Positions 1 to 7,452 of a stretch of 30,573 bases of DNA are shown piece after piece. The notes beneath the pieces were generated by a model that was given only the letters and a program-made list of their open reading frames with translations, had not been told where the DNA came from and made no database searches. Within the stretch, counting starts at the first letter, position 1. The number at the start of each line of letters is the position of its first letter. The translations under genes and the position numbers were made by a program. Location: positions 1-30,573 of the forward strand of contig JBMNSJ010000022.1 in NCBI GenBank assembly GCA_050945135.1, written 5' to 3'. The DNA comes from WRIS01 sp050945135 (lineage in GTDB: Bacteria > Actinomycetota > Coriobacteriia > Coriobacteriales > Eggerthellaceae).

Positions 1-30
1 AGTGAGAAATTTGGTTTCTAGATTTTAAAC

Positions 31-150
31 GACCTAAAAAGGGGGTACCACCTGTGGTGATACCCCAAAAACGGACACACTTTTTGTCCTATAAGCCGAA
101 GAAAAAGATGGTAGCGCGGTCGCCCTCCTCGACAGAACTACGACGCTACC
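31..150 (-). other. Three tandem terminator-like hairpins, possible sRNA or attenuator
   Basis: Read on the minus strand, three hairpins follow one another and each is followed by a T run. The first pairs GGTAGCG (144-150) with CGCTACC (110-116), then ATCTTTTT. The second pairs GGACA with TGTCC (73-89), then GTTTTT. The third is an 11-bp stem with one mismatch (42-66), then CTTTTT. An upstream minus-strand GGGGGTAC (195-202) could pair with the 3' arm of the third stem (41-48), which would make an alternative fold. No minus-strand gene ends here. The region could be a small RNA or an attenuated leader for a gene left of the window. It does not match any RNA family I recognise. Confidence 0.4.
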
Positions 151-296
151 TTTTGCATGAGGATGAGGCATGCGGCCGAAGTAGCTCGGCAACAGTACCC
201 CCTAAAAACGTCGTTCAAGCTTTTGCAGACAAGGCATAGAAGGTAGAATGCCAGTATCGACACGTGTCCTATGCCAGCAACTTTTAGGGAGCACCC

Positions 297-1718
297 GTGA
301 GAAAAACCATCGATCGCAGCAGCTGGAAAACAAACAAAAAAGAGCGCGCGGCTTATTGGACTTACTTTACGGGCCAAAACATGATTTACACGCTAGTCTT
401 TATGTTTCTCCCTACTTATTTGCTCTTAAGTGGGCTTGATGCCTTAGCAACTGCAGGCATCCTTATTGTGGTAAAGATTTGGGATGCCGTGAACGATGTC
501 ATTTTTGGCATGCTTATCGACAAAATAAAATTCAAACGAGGTGGAAAGTTTATCCCTTGGCTAAGGCTTTCTCTGCCAATAATACTCGTTGCTACCCTGC
601 TCTTGTTTGGGATTCCACAAAGCCTGGGCATAGGGTCTAAGCTCATCTGGTTTGCCGTGGCATACATCATATTTGACACTGCCTACACCTTAAGTGATGT
701 TCCCCTTTATGGCCTCGTAACCACCCTTACGAATGTGCAAGAAGAGCGCACCGACCTAATGGCGAAAAGCAGGGTTTTTGCCTACCTTGGCACGCTAACC
801 GTGCTCGGCATGGGATTCGTTTTACCCTCTGAAGCGGTGGGCATGTCGTTTACAACCATATCTCAGATTGTTGTTGCGCTTGCTTTCGTGACCATGCTGT
901 GGCTATGCATCTTTTGCAAAGAGCACATGCTTGCAGACCGCAGCAAGGACAAAAGCTACAGCATTCGCCAAATGCTCAGTTATCTGGCAAAGAATAAATA
1001 TCTACTCATATTTTTTGGGGGACTTACTTGTATTCACGGTCTCAATACCGCACAAAGCGTACTGCAGTTTGCAACGTTTTACCTCTTTGATAGCGCACTG
1101 TTGGCTACACTAATTGCTGCTATTGCCTTTGTGCCCGCTGTCTTGCTTTCATTCTTCCTGCCGATGCTTCTGAGAAGATTCGACAAATACAAAATGATTC
1201 AAGCCTGCGCAATTGTCTTCTTTGTTCTCTCAACCATCGTTTGGTTAATAGGCCCATTACTGGTGCCACATCTTATATTGTCGGTAATAAGAGGTTTTGC
1301 TTATGGAGGTGTCACGGTACTGCAGTTTATGTTCACTCCCGACTGCGCTGAGTACGGACAATACAAAACCGGTACAGCAGCAAAAGGCATCACCTTTGCT
1401 ACTCAGACCTTTACTATGAAGCTCACCTCTGCCTTATCGGGTGCCCTAGGCATAGCCGTCCTTGGAATGTTTGGGTGGCAAAGCGTGTCTGCCGAAAGCT
1501 TTGCAGAACTCGCTGCCCTTGGCGTTACTCAAAGCGAGCCTGCACTCGCAGCGCTTTGGGCAGTGTATGCCTTGCTCCCTGCAATAGGAGGTGGCTTGTG
1601 CATACTTATCTGGACTCGCTACAAGCTAGCAACCAAAGATGCAGGGGTCATGGCTCAATACAACGAAGGAAAAATAACCCGCGAAGAATGTGACGTGCAA
1701 CTATCGAGGGAGTACTGA
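297..1718 (+). CDS. GPH-family sugar:cation symporter (MelB-like MFS)
   Basis: An inner-membrane carrier of 473 residues that probably imports alpha-glucosides together with a cation. The start is GTG with an AGGGAG ribosome site about six bases upstream. About twelve hydrophobic segments are visible. The family signature lies at residues 60-90: KIWDAVNDVIFG followed by the basic KFKRGGKFIPW loop. In MelB the two aspartates of this motif (D63 and D67 here) take part in cation binding. The gene is followed 64 bases later by a GH13 glucosidase on the same strand, so the two probably form one operon that takes up and cleaves the same sugar. The substrate cannot be read from the sequence. I see no PTS component. 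Confidence 0.85.
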   Translation: MRKTIDRSSWKTNKKERAAYWTYFTGQNMIYTLVFMFLPTYLLLSGLDALATAGILIVVKIWDAVNDVIFGMLIDKIKFKRGGKFIPWLRLSLPIILVATLLLFGIPQSLGIGSKLIWFAVAYIIFDTAYTLSDVPLYGLVTTLTNVQEERTDLMAKSRVFAYLGTLTVLGMGFVLPSEAVGMSFTTISQIVVALAFVTMLWLCIFCKEHMLADRSKDKSYSIRQMLSYLAKNKYLLIFFGGLTCIHGLNTAQSVLQFATFYLFDSALLATLIAAIAFVPAVLLSFFLPMLLRRFDKYKMIQACAIVFFVLSTIVWLIGPLLVPHLILSVIRGFAYGGVTVLQFMFTPDCAEYGQYKTGTAAKGITFATQTFTMKLTSALSGALGIAVLGMFGWQSVSAESFAELAALGVTQSEPALAALWAVYALLPAIGGGLCILIWTRYKLATKDAGVMAQYNEGKITREECDVQLSREY

Positions 1719-1782
1719 CAATCTGACAGATTCAGCAAAGCAGAAGTAGGGTCAAAGTCGAAAGTTGAGAGGGGCGATTGTT

Positions 1783-3447
1783 GTGAGGGATACAGACTGG
1801 TACAAGTCAATGAGTTTTTACCAAATTTGGCCTCGCAGCTTTATGGATGGCAACGGCGACGGCATTGGCGACCTCTACGGTGTTCTCGAAAAGCTCGACT
1901 ACATTAAAAGCCTTGGCGTCGATGGCATCTGGTTTAGCCCCCTGTATGTATCCCCCAATGCCGACTACGGATATGATGTGGCCGACTATCGGCAGATTTC
2001 CCCGGAATACGGAACTATGGAAGCATTTGATCAGGTGTTGAACGAGGCGCATAACCGCGGTCTTCGTGTCATCATGGATTTGGTGGTTAATCACAGCTCC
2101 ACCGAGCACGCGTGGTTCAAGGCAGGCGTTGAAGACCCTACGAGCCCCTACCATGATTACTACATCTGGAGAAAAGGACGACCTGGCGGCAAGCTCCCCA
2201 ACAACTGGGATAGCCTCTTTGAGGGAAAAGCTTGGGAATACAACGCACAGATCGATGAGTACTACCTACATATCTTTGCTAAGAAGCAGGCTGATCTTAA
2301 TATGGACAATCCTCGGGTGCGTGAAGAGGTTAAGGACATCATGCGTTTTTGGCTCGACAAAGGCGTTGACGGCTTTCGTGAGGATGTCATTACTTTCATA
2401 TCAAAAGAACCCGGTTTGCCAAATCAGTACTTCATGCCTCGTGCCGCTGGCCTTAAGTATTACAGCAACGGTCCCAATATCCACAAATATTTGGACGAGT
2501 TCAAGCGTGATGTACTTGACCATTATGACTGCATTACCATTGGCGAAGCGCCCATGATGACACCTAAAACGGCTCTGCCCTATATTGACGAGCGCGGCAA
2601 TAGACCTCTCGATTTGATGTTTCATTTTCAGCATATGGAAGCGGATTGCTTGTTCATAGACTACATCCCGCTGCCTTTCTCACTGAGAAGACTCAAGCGA
2701 GCCTTCTCAAAATGGCAGCATGCTCTGGATGGCAAGGCTTGGAACACGCTCTATCTCGAAAATCACGATCACCCGCGAATAATTAGTCGTTATGGCAGCG
2801 AGGAGTATCGTGTGGAAAGCGGAAAGATGCTTGCCGCATCTTACCTGTTTCAACAGGGGACTCCCTTCATCTATCAGGGCCAAGAGATTGGTATGACCAA
2901 TATTGCCCTTAGCAACATCGACGACTATCGCGACGTCATGACCATTAATGAGTATCGCAAGCGTGCAAGACAATCTGAAGAAAAGAAGATGGGCCTCATC
3001 AACCGAGCAAGCAGAGAGTCTGCACGCACGCCCATGCAATGGAACGCTAACACCCACGCTGGATTTAGTACTGGAGAGCCTTGGTTTTCAGTTAACCCAA
3101 ACTATACTGAAATTAATGTTGAGCAGGCTGAAGCGGACGAAAACTCGCTCCTTCATTTTTACCGAAAGGCTTTAGCTCTTCGCAAGCAACACCCTGTAAT
3201 TATTTGGGGAAGCTATATGGAACACTTCTCGCATAGCTCGTCTTTCTATGTGTATGAACGTGAGCATGAGGGCGTTAAGCTCTTGGTTGTTTGCTACTTC
3301 GGCGAGAAGAGCAAAACCTTTACCTCTCCTAAAGGCTTCGATTTGAGTAGGGCACAGTTGCTTCTCTCAAATTATGAAAGCAATCCGGTGGAGGCAAATT
3401 CCTTCACAGTACGCCCCTACGAAACGCGAGTATATATAGCTCAATAG
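1783..3447 (+). CDS. GH13 alpha-glucosidase (oligo-1,6-glucosidase type)
   Basis: A cytoplasmic glycoside hydrolase of 554 residues. I place the start at GTG 1783 because GAGAGGGG sits eight bases upstream. An upstream TTG at 1765 is in frame but has no ribosome site. The N-terminus carries YQIWPRSFMD and the calcium-site-like DGNGDGIGD. The (beta/alpha)8 motifs follow: DLVVNHSS, GFREDVI with nucleophile D201, IGEAPM with acid/base E255, and LENHDHPR with D329. A C-terminal beta domain completes the usual length of 540-560. The enzyme should cleave the non-reducing-end glucose of alpha-1,6 or alpha-1,4 glucosides. The subtype (isomaltase, dextran glucosidase or trehalose-6-phosphate hydrolase) is unsettled. 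The partner is a symporter rather than a PTS, which argues against a phosphorylated substrate. Confidence 0.9.
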   Translation: MRDTDWYKSMSFYQIWPRSFMDGNGDGIGDLYGVLEKLDYIKSLGVDGIWFSPLYVSPNADYGYDVADYRQISPEYGTMEAFDQVLNEAHNRGLRVIMDLVVNHSSTEHAWFKAGVEDPTSPYHDYYIWRKGRPGGKLPNNWDSLFEGKAWEYNAQIDEYYLHIFAKKQADLNMDNPRVREEVKDIMRFWLDKGVDGFREDVITFISKEPGLPNQYFMPRAAGLKYYSNGPNIHKYLDEFKRDVLDHYDCITIGEAPMMTPKTALPYIDERGNRPLDLMFHFQHMEADCLFIDYIPLPFSLRRLKRAFSKWQHALDGKAWNTLYLENHDHPRIISRYGSEEYRVESGKMLAASYLFQQGTPFIYQGQEIGMTNIALSNIDDYRDVMTINEYRKRARQSEEKKMGLINRASRESARTPMQWNANTHAGFSTGEPWFSVNPNYTEINVEQAEADENSLLHFYRKALALRKQHPVIIWGSYMEHFSHSSSFYVYEREHEGVKLLVVCYFGEKSKTFTSPKGFDLSRAQLLLSNYESNPVEANSFTVRPYETRVYIAQ

Positions 3448-3519
3448 CAAACCGAGGAGAGCGCCTCTAAACTATTCGGGGCAGCCTTCGTTTCTTTAGG
3501 TGACACCACAAGGAGCCTG

Positions 3520-3563
3520 GACAGAGCGAGCAAGACTCAAGCTTCTGTCTTATCCACTCTGTC
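3520..3563. repeat. Inverted repeat between convergent genes
   Basis: GACAGAG (3520-3526) and CTCTGTC (3557-3563) form a 7-bp dyad with a 30-base loop. It lies between the stop codons of the glucosidase (plus) and the LRR protein (minus). Neither side has a clear T run, so a terminator role is only possible. Nothing else is visible in 3448-3574. Confidence 0.3.
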
Positions 3564-3574
3564 AGCTTCTAAAA

Positions 3575-5278
3575 CTATCTAACTCTCTTAATGGCTTCTT
3601 TATGCCTGTTGCGTATTGCCAGTGCCGCCATCAATAGAGCGCTCAAAATAAGTGGAGCAATCAGAAGACCTGCATGAGAATCCCCCGTAGGCGCTAAAGC
3701 CTTATTACTGCTTGGAGCTAATGGTTGCACTAAGCTACCTGAATATGTTCCTGTTGTTTGGCCAATGCTTACCGTTGTAGCAAACGAGTAGCTTAAGGTA
3801 TCCGTAGCAGAGGCAGGCACATTCCAGGTTACCGTACCCTGAGCAGGATTGTAGCTGCCGCCTTTCAGGTTTTGGGGAGCAATCGTTGCTGAGGTGTGAT
3901 CTTTAAAGGGAACCTCTGCAGTATGCGGAAAAGCGTCGAGGGTACGTGCCGGCATAACTATGTTTACTTCCGACAAATCTAGACTAACAAGGTCAACCAA
4001 TTTCAAGAGCTCAGCTGCATTCCCGTAAATATGCGTTTTACTTAAATCTAACTGCCTCAAAAGGACGAGGTTTTTAAGCGAAGCAAGATCGCCATAAACC
4101 CCTGTTTCTTTTAGGGCAATTACATAAATATTGGGCAGGTCCTTCAAGCTCGCTATGTCTCCCACGATGTTTGTTCGTGAAGCATCAAGAAGCATGAGAT
4201 TGTTTGCGGCAGAAAGCGAAGCGAGATTTCCACCCAACGACGTGTTCGAAGCGTAGAGCACCTGAAGATAGAGCAATCCTTCAAGCGCACTGACATCTCC
4301 TGCCACCTGAGTAGATCCTATGTCGATCGTATTAAGCGAATCCAGATTACTGAAGCTGCTCACGTCTCCCACTGCCTTGGTTTCACGAAGCTGTAACTCT
4401 CTGAGGCTTACCGTGTTAGCGATTTGTGCGATATCTCCCTCCACCTGCGTGTAATTCAAGTTTAGCGATCGGATTAAGGAAAGATTCTTTATCGAACCTA
4501 TATCGCCATAAACCTGGATATTCTCTAGATTAGCATCGGTAATCAATGGAATATCAACTAAAGACGCAATATCACCCTCCACCAGCGTGTTTGATAAATC
4601 GAGTAGCTTCAAATCAGTGGCGAAGGACTTAAGATCTTTGAGATTGCCACTTACTTGCGTGTCAGCCAAATACAGCAAATCCAAATTGCTCTTGTTTGCT
4701 AAATCAGTAAGCTTTCCCTGCACTGGTGTGTTGCTCAGGTCAATTTGAACCAAGATGTTATTACTTAAGAGGTCAGACAATGAGCCTGATACCTGGGTAT
4801 TTTTAAGAAACAGATGGCGAAGATTAGGAAGCGAGGTCAGGTCTGCAATACTTCCGGTAACCGGAGTATCCGAAAGCAAGACCAATACTAGCTCTTGGTT
4901 TGGCTTGAGGTCTGCCAAGTTTCCCAAGACATCTTGACCCACCAGCTGAAGATTACTAAGGAATTGTAGATTGTTTAAATCTGACAACTTTCCCTTGATA
5001 GTTTTGTTCCCGGAAAGTTGCAAGGACTGAAGCATTGGTAGGTTATTGAAGACTGCGAGGTCGCCTTTTATTCCCGTCTCAGATAGATGCGCGAGACTTA
5101 AATGCTTCAGCTTAGCGATTGGCGAAACATCCACATCCTCGAGATATGTCCCCTCTAAATTTATACCGTCCGCATTGAAGGGAAGTTCGCACAGATTATC
5201 AAAATCCTCTTGATTCATTACGCCCGTGATGCTCAGTGTTTTGACATCTTCATACTTTTCCCTTTTGCCAAAAGCCAC
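3575..5278 (-). CDS. LRR surface protein, main part (sortase-anchored), out of frame with its signal peptide
   Basis: This open frame of 567 codons holds most of a cell-surface protein. About sixteen leucine-rich repeats of 23-24 residues follow the pattern LxxLxLSxTxVxGDIxxL. A beta-sandwich-like stretch (about residues 450-520) comes next. The C-terminus has a sorting signal: LAPTG at 528-532, a hydrophobic helix and the basic tail RNRHKEAIKRVR. LAPTG differs from canonical LPXTG at the first positions but has the usual T-G, helix and charge layout. The only start is GTG 5278, which has no ribosome site and no signal peptide. The true N-terminus is therefore the overlapping frame upstream, and one base is missing near 5255-5267. 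The protein would be exported and sortase-attached if the frame is restored. Ligand unknown. Confidence 0.75.
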   Translation of the reverse strand: MAFGKREKYEDVKTLSITGVMNQEDFDNLCELPFNADGINLEGTYLEDVDVSPIAKLKHLSLAHLSETGIKGDLAVFNNLPMLQSLQLSGNKTIKGKLSDLNNLQFLSNLQLVGQDVLGNLADLKPNQELVLVLLSDTPVTGSIADLTSLPNLRHLFLKNTQVSGSLSDLLSNNILVQIDLSNTPVQGKLTDLANKSNLDLLYLADTQVSGNLKDLKSFATDLKLLDLSNTLVEGDIASLVDIPLITDANLENIQVYGDIGSIKNLSLIRSLNLNYTQVEGDIAQIANTVSLRELQLRETKAVGDVSSFSNLDSLNTIDIGSTQVAGDVSALEGLLYLQVLYASNTSLGGNLASLSAANNLMLLDASRTNIVGDIASLKDLPNIYVIALKETGVYGDLASLKNLVLLRQLDLSKTHIYGNAAELLKLVDLVSLDLSEVNIVMPARTLDAFPHTAEVPFKDHTSATIAPQNLKGGSYNPAQGTVTWNVPASATDTLSYSFATTVSIGQTTGTYSGSLVQPLAPSSNKALAPTGDSHAGLLIAPLILSALLMAALAIRNRHKEAIKRVR

Positions 5279-5628
5279 GCATCAAGGTTATTTTTGAATT
5301 GGCCCTTCTCGGTGTTTTCGAAACTAACAATTTCCTCTGGAACAGCTTGAGTGGTCACGCTTCCTTGCATGCCTAACTCTGTCGTATCTGATTCGCTGGG
5401 GGTTGTAGTGAGGAGGCTTTTATCAATATCACTCGTAGTAGAATCGTCTATTATTGAGTTAGTTTTTGTATCGTCTGTTTCGTTATTGTTTGCAGGAAGA
5501 TTGTTCTCCTTAGTACCCGCATCTGCTGACTCAGGCTCTTCTGCGTAGGCATATATAGGAACCAAACATATTGCCAATACAATAGCTAACAGATAGCTTA
5601 ATACTATATTTAGCTTAGTTTTCTTCAT
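5233..5628 (-). CDS. N-terminal part of the LRR surface protein (signal peptide), ends by frameshift
   Basis: A frame of 131 codons with a strong ribosome site (GGAGG, then TTTCTT, then ATG). It begins MKKTKLN, continues with a hydrophobic core and shows a signal-peptidase site after AYA at residue 29. A Thr/Ser/Asp-rich, low-complexity stalk follows (about 30-100). The stretch NNLDAWLLAKGK then runs into an unnatural tail ending in a stop. Adding one base in the tract at 5255-5267 (minus strand AAAAGGGAAAAG) would read LAKGKKYEDVKTLSITG straight into the LRR body. The gene is either a recent pseudogene, a phase-variable gene or a base-calling error. The tract is not a classical -1 slippery heptamer in this frame. 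Confidence 0.7.
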   Translation of the reverse strand: MKKTKLNIVLSYLLAIVLAICLVPIYAYAEEPESADAGTKENNLPANNNETDDTKTNSIIDDSTTSDIDKSLLTTTPSESDTTELGMQGSVTTQAVPEEIVSFENTEKGQFKNNLDAWLLAKGKSMKMSKH

Positions 5629-5784
5629 AAGAAACCTCCACTGCTATGTCAAGCTCTTAGCATCGATACCGTCTTGCGGTAACAAACATGTTTCAGTATC
5701 TCACGAATTGCGCATCTTGTCTTTTCATTAGCGAAAGTTTTCGCTGACCAGATACAAAATATCAGCTTTTTGGTTTCGGGAAAT

Positions 5785-5808
5785 AGTTTCTGTTGGCTAA
5801 CAGAAACT
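5785..5808. repeat. Perfect 10-bp inverted repeat beside the tRNA relic
   Basis: AGTTTCTGTT (5785-5794) and AACAGAAACT (5799-5808) are perfect complements around the loop GGCT. The dyad lies 22 bases before the decayed tRNA-Phe copy at 5830. It could be a hairpin terminator left from that tRNA, an operator of the LRR gene or a recombinase arm site. The sequence does not decide between these. Confidence 0.5.
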
Positions 5809-5829
5809 CTAAGATGCTTCTTTAAAAGA

Positions 5830-5885
5830 TGGTGGTCGGAGCCGGGCTCTTGACACGCGGATTTTCGGTCTATTGCCTAGAGCTG
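5830..5885 (-). pseudogene. Decayed tRNA-Phe fragment (probable att remnant)
   Basis: Bases 5830-5845 are identical to the 3' end (CCA and acceptor/T-arm side) of the intact tRNA-Phe at 10041-10116. Bases 5852-5866 match its anticodon region almost completely, including GACACGCGGATTTTC. About ten bases of the T loop are missing in between. The part corresponding to the D arm is degenerate and the 5' acceptor strand is absent. It has the same orientation as the intact gene. This is the pattern left when an element integrates at the 3' end of a tRNA gene and copies it to the far end. It cannot make a working tRNA. Confidence 0.75.
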
Positions 5886-6457
5886 TGCAGCAAGAGCAAT
5901 AAAGCCTGGTTTATTTTCAAAAAATAGGTGGTTAATTCTCGAAAAAACGATATACCTATTGGACGACCTCACTCGAACAAATCAAGGCAGCAAAGCAAGA
6001 ATTCAAGTCAGATTGAACGTTTTGTGGTTGATGGGTCTAGGGAGAGAACAACATGCTCTGCAACATGCCTGATGACAAGGTTGAGCATTTTTCGAGTAGC
6101 GCGTATGGACCGTTCCACAACCACAAATCGTTGCATTTGACATAGATTTCGCTCCTCTGACCTAGATTTGGATCGTACTGCGAGCGGGTAGCAATTTTGC
6201 GACTTGATGCTTTTCAGCCTTGGCATCTCGCAGAAACAGATTTGATACATCAAAACCCGTTTAGAACCAACAGTTCGAACCAGTGGTCCTTATCGGATGG
6301 CTATGCCCGAAGCCCCTTCTTGCCTATAGCCCGAGCTTACTATCCGGCGGTTTTATTGTTTGGCGGCATTCAGCACGGGGCCAGGACAGGTTTTGTCTTG
6401 CCACAGTTATTGGAGAGAGGTAAGAGGTTTCTATTTAGAAGAACATCAAAATAGTTA
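5886..6457. other. Gene-free stretch at the left end of the island
   Basis: No open frame here has a ribosome site or a recognisable protein. The longest frames (70-97 codons on either strand) are of low quality and overlap each other. The stretch probably holds decayed DNA of the mobile element. I looked for transposase or integrase motifs and found none. Confidence 0.5.
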
Positions 6458-6486
6458 TTGACAAACAACAAAAGTAGTGTTTCTAT
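6458..6486 (+). promoter_or_regulatory. sdpR promoter
   Basis: A consensus -35 box TTGACA (6458-6463) is followed after 17 bases by TTCTAT (6481-6486), a weak -10 box. The -10 box overlaps the left arm of the dyad operator at 6483-6495, which fits repression by the encoded ArsR-type protein. Confidence 0.55.
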
Positions 6487-6514
6487 CTAATTAGAAGTTT
6501 ATCTAATTAGATAG
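6483..6514. promoter_or_regulatory. Perfect dyad operator of sdpR
   Basis: CTATCTAATTAGA (6483-6495) and its exact reverse complement TCTAATTAGATAG (6502-6514) are separated by six bases. Each arm contains the small palindrome CTAATTAG. The site spans the -10 region and ends 12 bases before the sdpR ATG. ArsR/SdpR repressors bind such dyads, so autorepression is the likely role. Confidence 0.75.
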
Positions 6515-6526
6515 GCGGTGATTCTT

Positions 6527-6811
6527 ATGGGATTTCCAGAAACATTCAAAGCGTTGTCCGACCCTGTACGTAGAGAAATCCTTGTGATGCTGAAAGAAGG
6601 GCGCATGTCTGCCGGGGATATAGCAAAGCACTTTGATATGACAAGCGCAACAATCTCCTATCATTTATCTCAGCTTAAAAAAGCAGACTTGGTCTTTGAA
6701 ACGAAATACAAGAACTTTATCTACTATGAACTGAATCTGTCTGTGTTTGAAGAAATCATGATGTGGATTTCGCAGTTCAAAAAAGACGAGGAAGGAACCG
6801 ACCATGAATAA
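6527..6811 (+). CDS. sdpR: SdpR-family ArsR-type autorepressor
   Basis: A winged-helix repressor of 94 residues. I choose ATG 6527 because GGCGGTG lies six bases upstream; an in-frame GTG at 6518 is inside that site. The N-terminal FKALSDPVRREILVML, the helix-turn-helix MSAGDIAKHFDMTSATISYHLSQLKKADLV and the wing NFIYYELN match the SdpR group. The metal-binding cysteines of the ArsR/SmtB sensors are absent. In Bacillus subtilis SdpR represses sdpRI and is sequestered by SdpI when the SdpC toxin is present. Here the frame overlaps the next gene by eight bases (ATGAATAA), so translation is probably coupled. A perfect dyad operator lies just upstream. Confidence 0.88.
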   Translation: MGFPETFKALSDPVRREILVMLKEGRMSAGDIAKHFDMTSATISYHLSQLKKADLVFETKYKNFIYYELNLSVFEEIMMWISQFKKDEEGTDHE

Positions 6812-7448
6812 AGATTTACTTTGGATCACTTCACTGCTTTGCCTGTTGCCGATTATCTTTTCGGTGGTGGTATATTCTTCACTGCCAGAGCAGATTGCTA
6901 TTCACTGGAACAGTGCAGGTACGCCGGATAATTATGCTCATAAGGCGGTTGCTGCCTTTGGTCTCCCTGTTGTATTTCTGGCTATCAACTTGTTTTCGAA
7001 AGCGCGTTTATTGAACGATCCAAAAGAAGCAGGACAATCACAAGCAATCAGACAAGTTGGCATTTGGCTGATACCGATTTTATCCATCGTGCTTGTGCCG
7101 GTCACACTTTCCATTGCAATGGGAGCAAACATTCCAATCGTCTTGCTTTGCACTTTGGTTGTAGGAATACTGCTGATTATTATCGGAAACTATCTGCCTA
7201 AAAGCAGACAGAGCTACACCTTTGGCATCAAGCTGCCGTGGACATTAGCCGATGCGGATAATTGGAACAAAACTCATCGACTGGCGGGGTATCTGTATAT
7301 CGCCGGGGGCGCACTGCTAATCGGGAGCAACTTCCTGCTATCCAATGCTGCTGCTCAAATATCGGTCACTGTTATGATTGTAGTGGTGCTTGTCGTGATA
7401 CCCATAATCTATTCCTATACACAATACGCTCACGGAAAGGCAAAGTAA
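6804..7448 (+). CDS. sdpI: SdpI-family immunity membrane protein (DUF1648)
   Basis: An integral membrane protein of 214 residues with about six hydrophobic segments. The first part carries the DUF1648 signature (LPEQIAIHWNSAGTPDNYAHKA, about 28-49). The second part has the SdpI signature with GIKLPWTL and NWNKTHRLAG between two helices. In Bacillus SdpI protects against the SdpC cannibalism toxin and signals to SdpR. Many other bacteria have sdpRI without the toxin, as here: no sdpABC homologue is visible. It starts inside the end of sdpR and is followed four bases later by a hydrolase gene, giving a three-gene operon. The protected-against toxin is unknown. Confidence 0.85.
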   Translation: MNKDLLWITSLLCLLPIIFSVVVYSSLPEQIAIHWNSAGTPDNYAHKAVAAFGLPVVFLAINLFSKARLLNDPKEAGQSQAIRQVGIWLIPILSIVLVPVTLSIAMGANIPIVLLCTLVVGILLIIIGNYLPKSRQSYTFGIKLPWTLADADNWNKTHRLAGYLYIAGGALLIGSNFLLSNAAAQISVTVMIVVVLVVIPIIYSYTQYAHGKAK

Positions 7449-7452
7449 GGCT

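Noticed and set aside
110..150. T-box leader, because of GGTAGCGCGG followed by TCGCCCTC
   Set aside because: The conserved 14-base T-box is not matched, and the downstream gene is a sugar symporter rather than an aminoacyl-tRNA or amino-acid gene.
1..296. tmRNA, RNase P or SRP RNA
   Set aside because: None of the conserved blocks of these RNAs is present on either strand.
5255..5267. Programmed -1 frameshift site in the LRR gene
   Set aside because: In the upstream frame the codons are AAA GGG AAA AGT, which do not give an X XXY YYZ heptamer. A simple one-base loss explains the data better.
5928..6454. Frames of 70-97 codons on both strands as small genes or a transposase
   Set aside because: They overlap each other, lack ribosome sites and show no recognisable motif.
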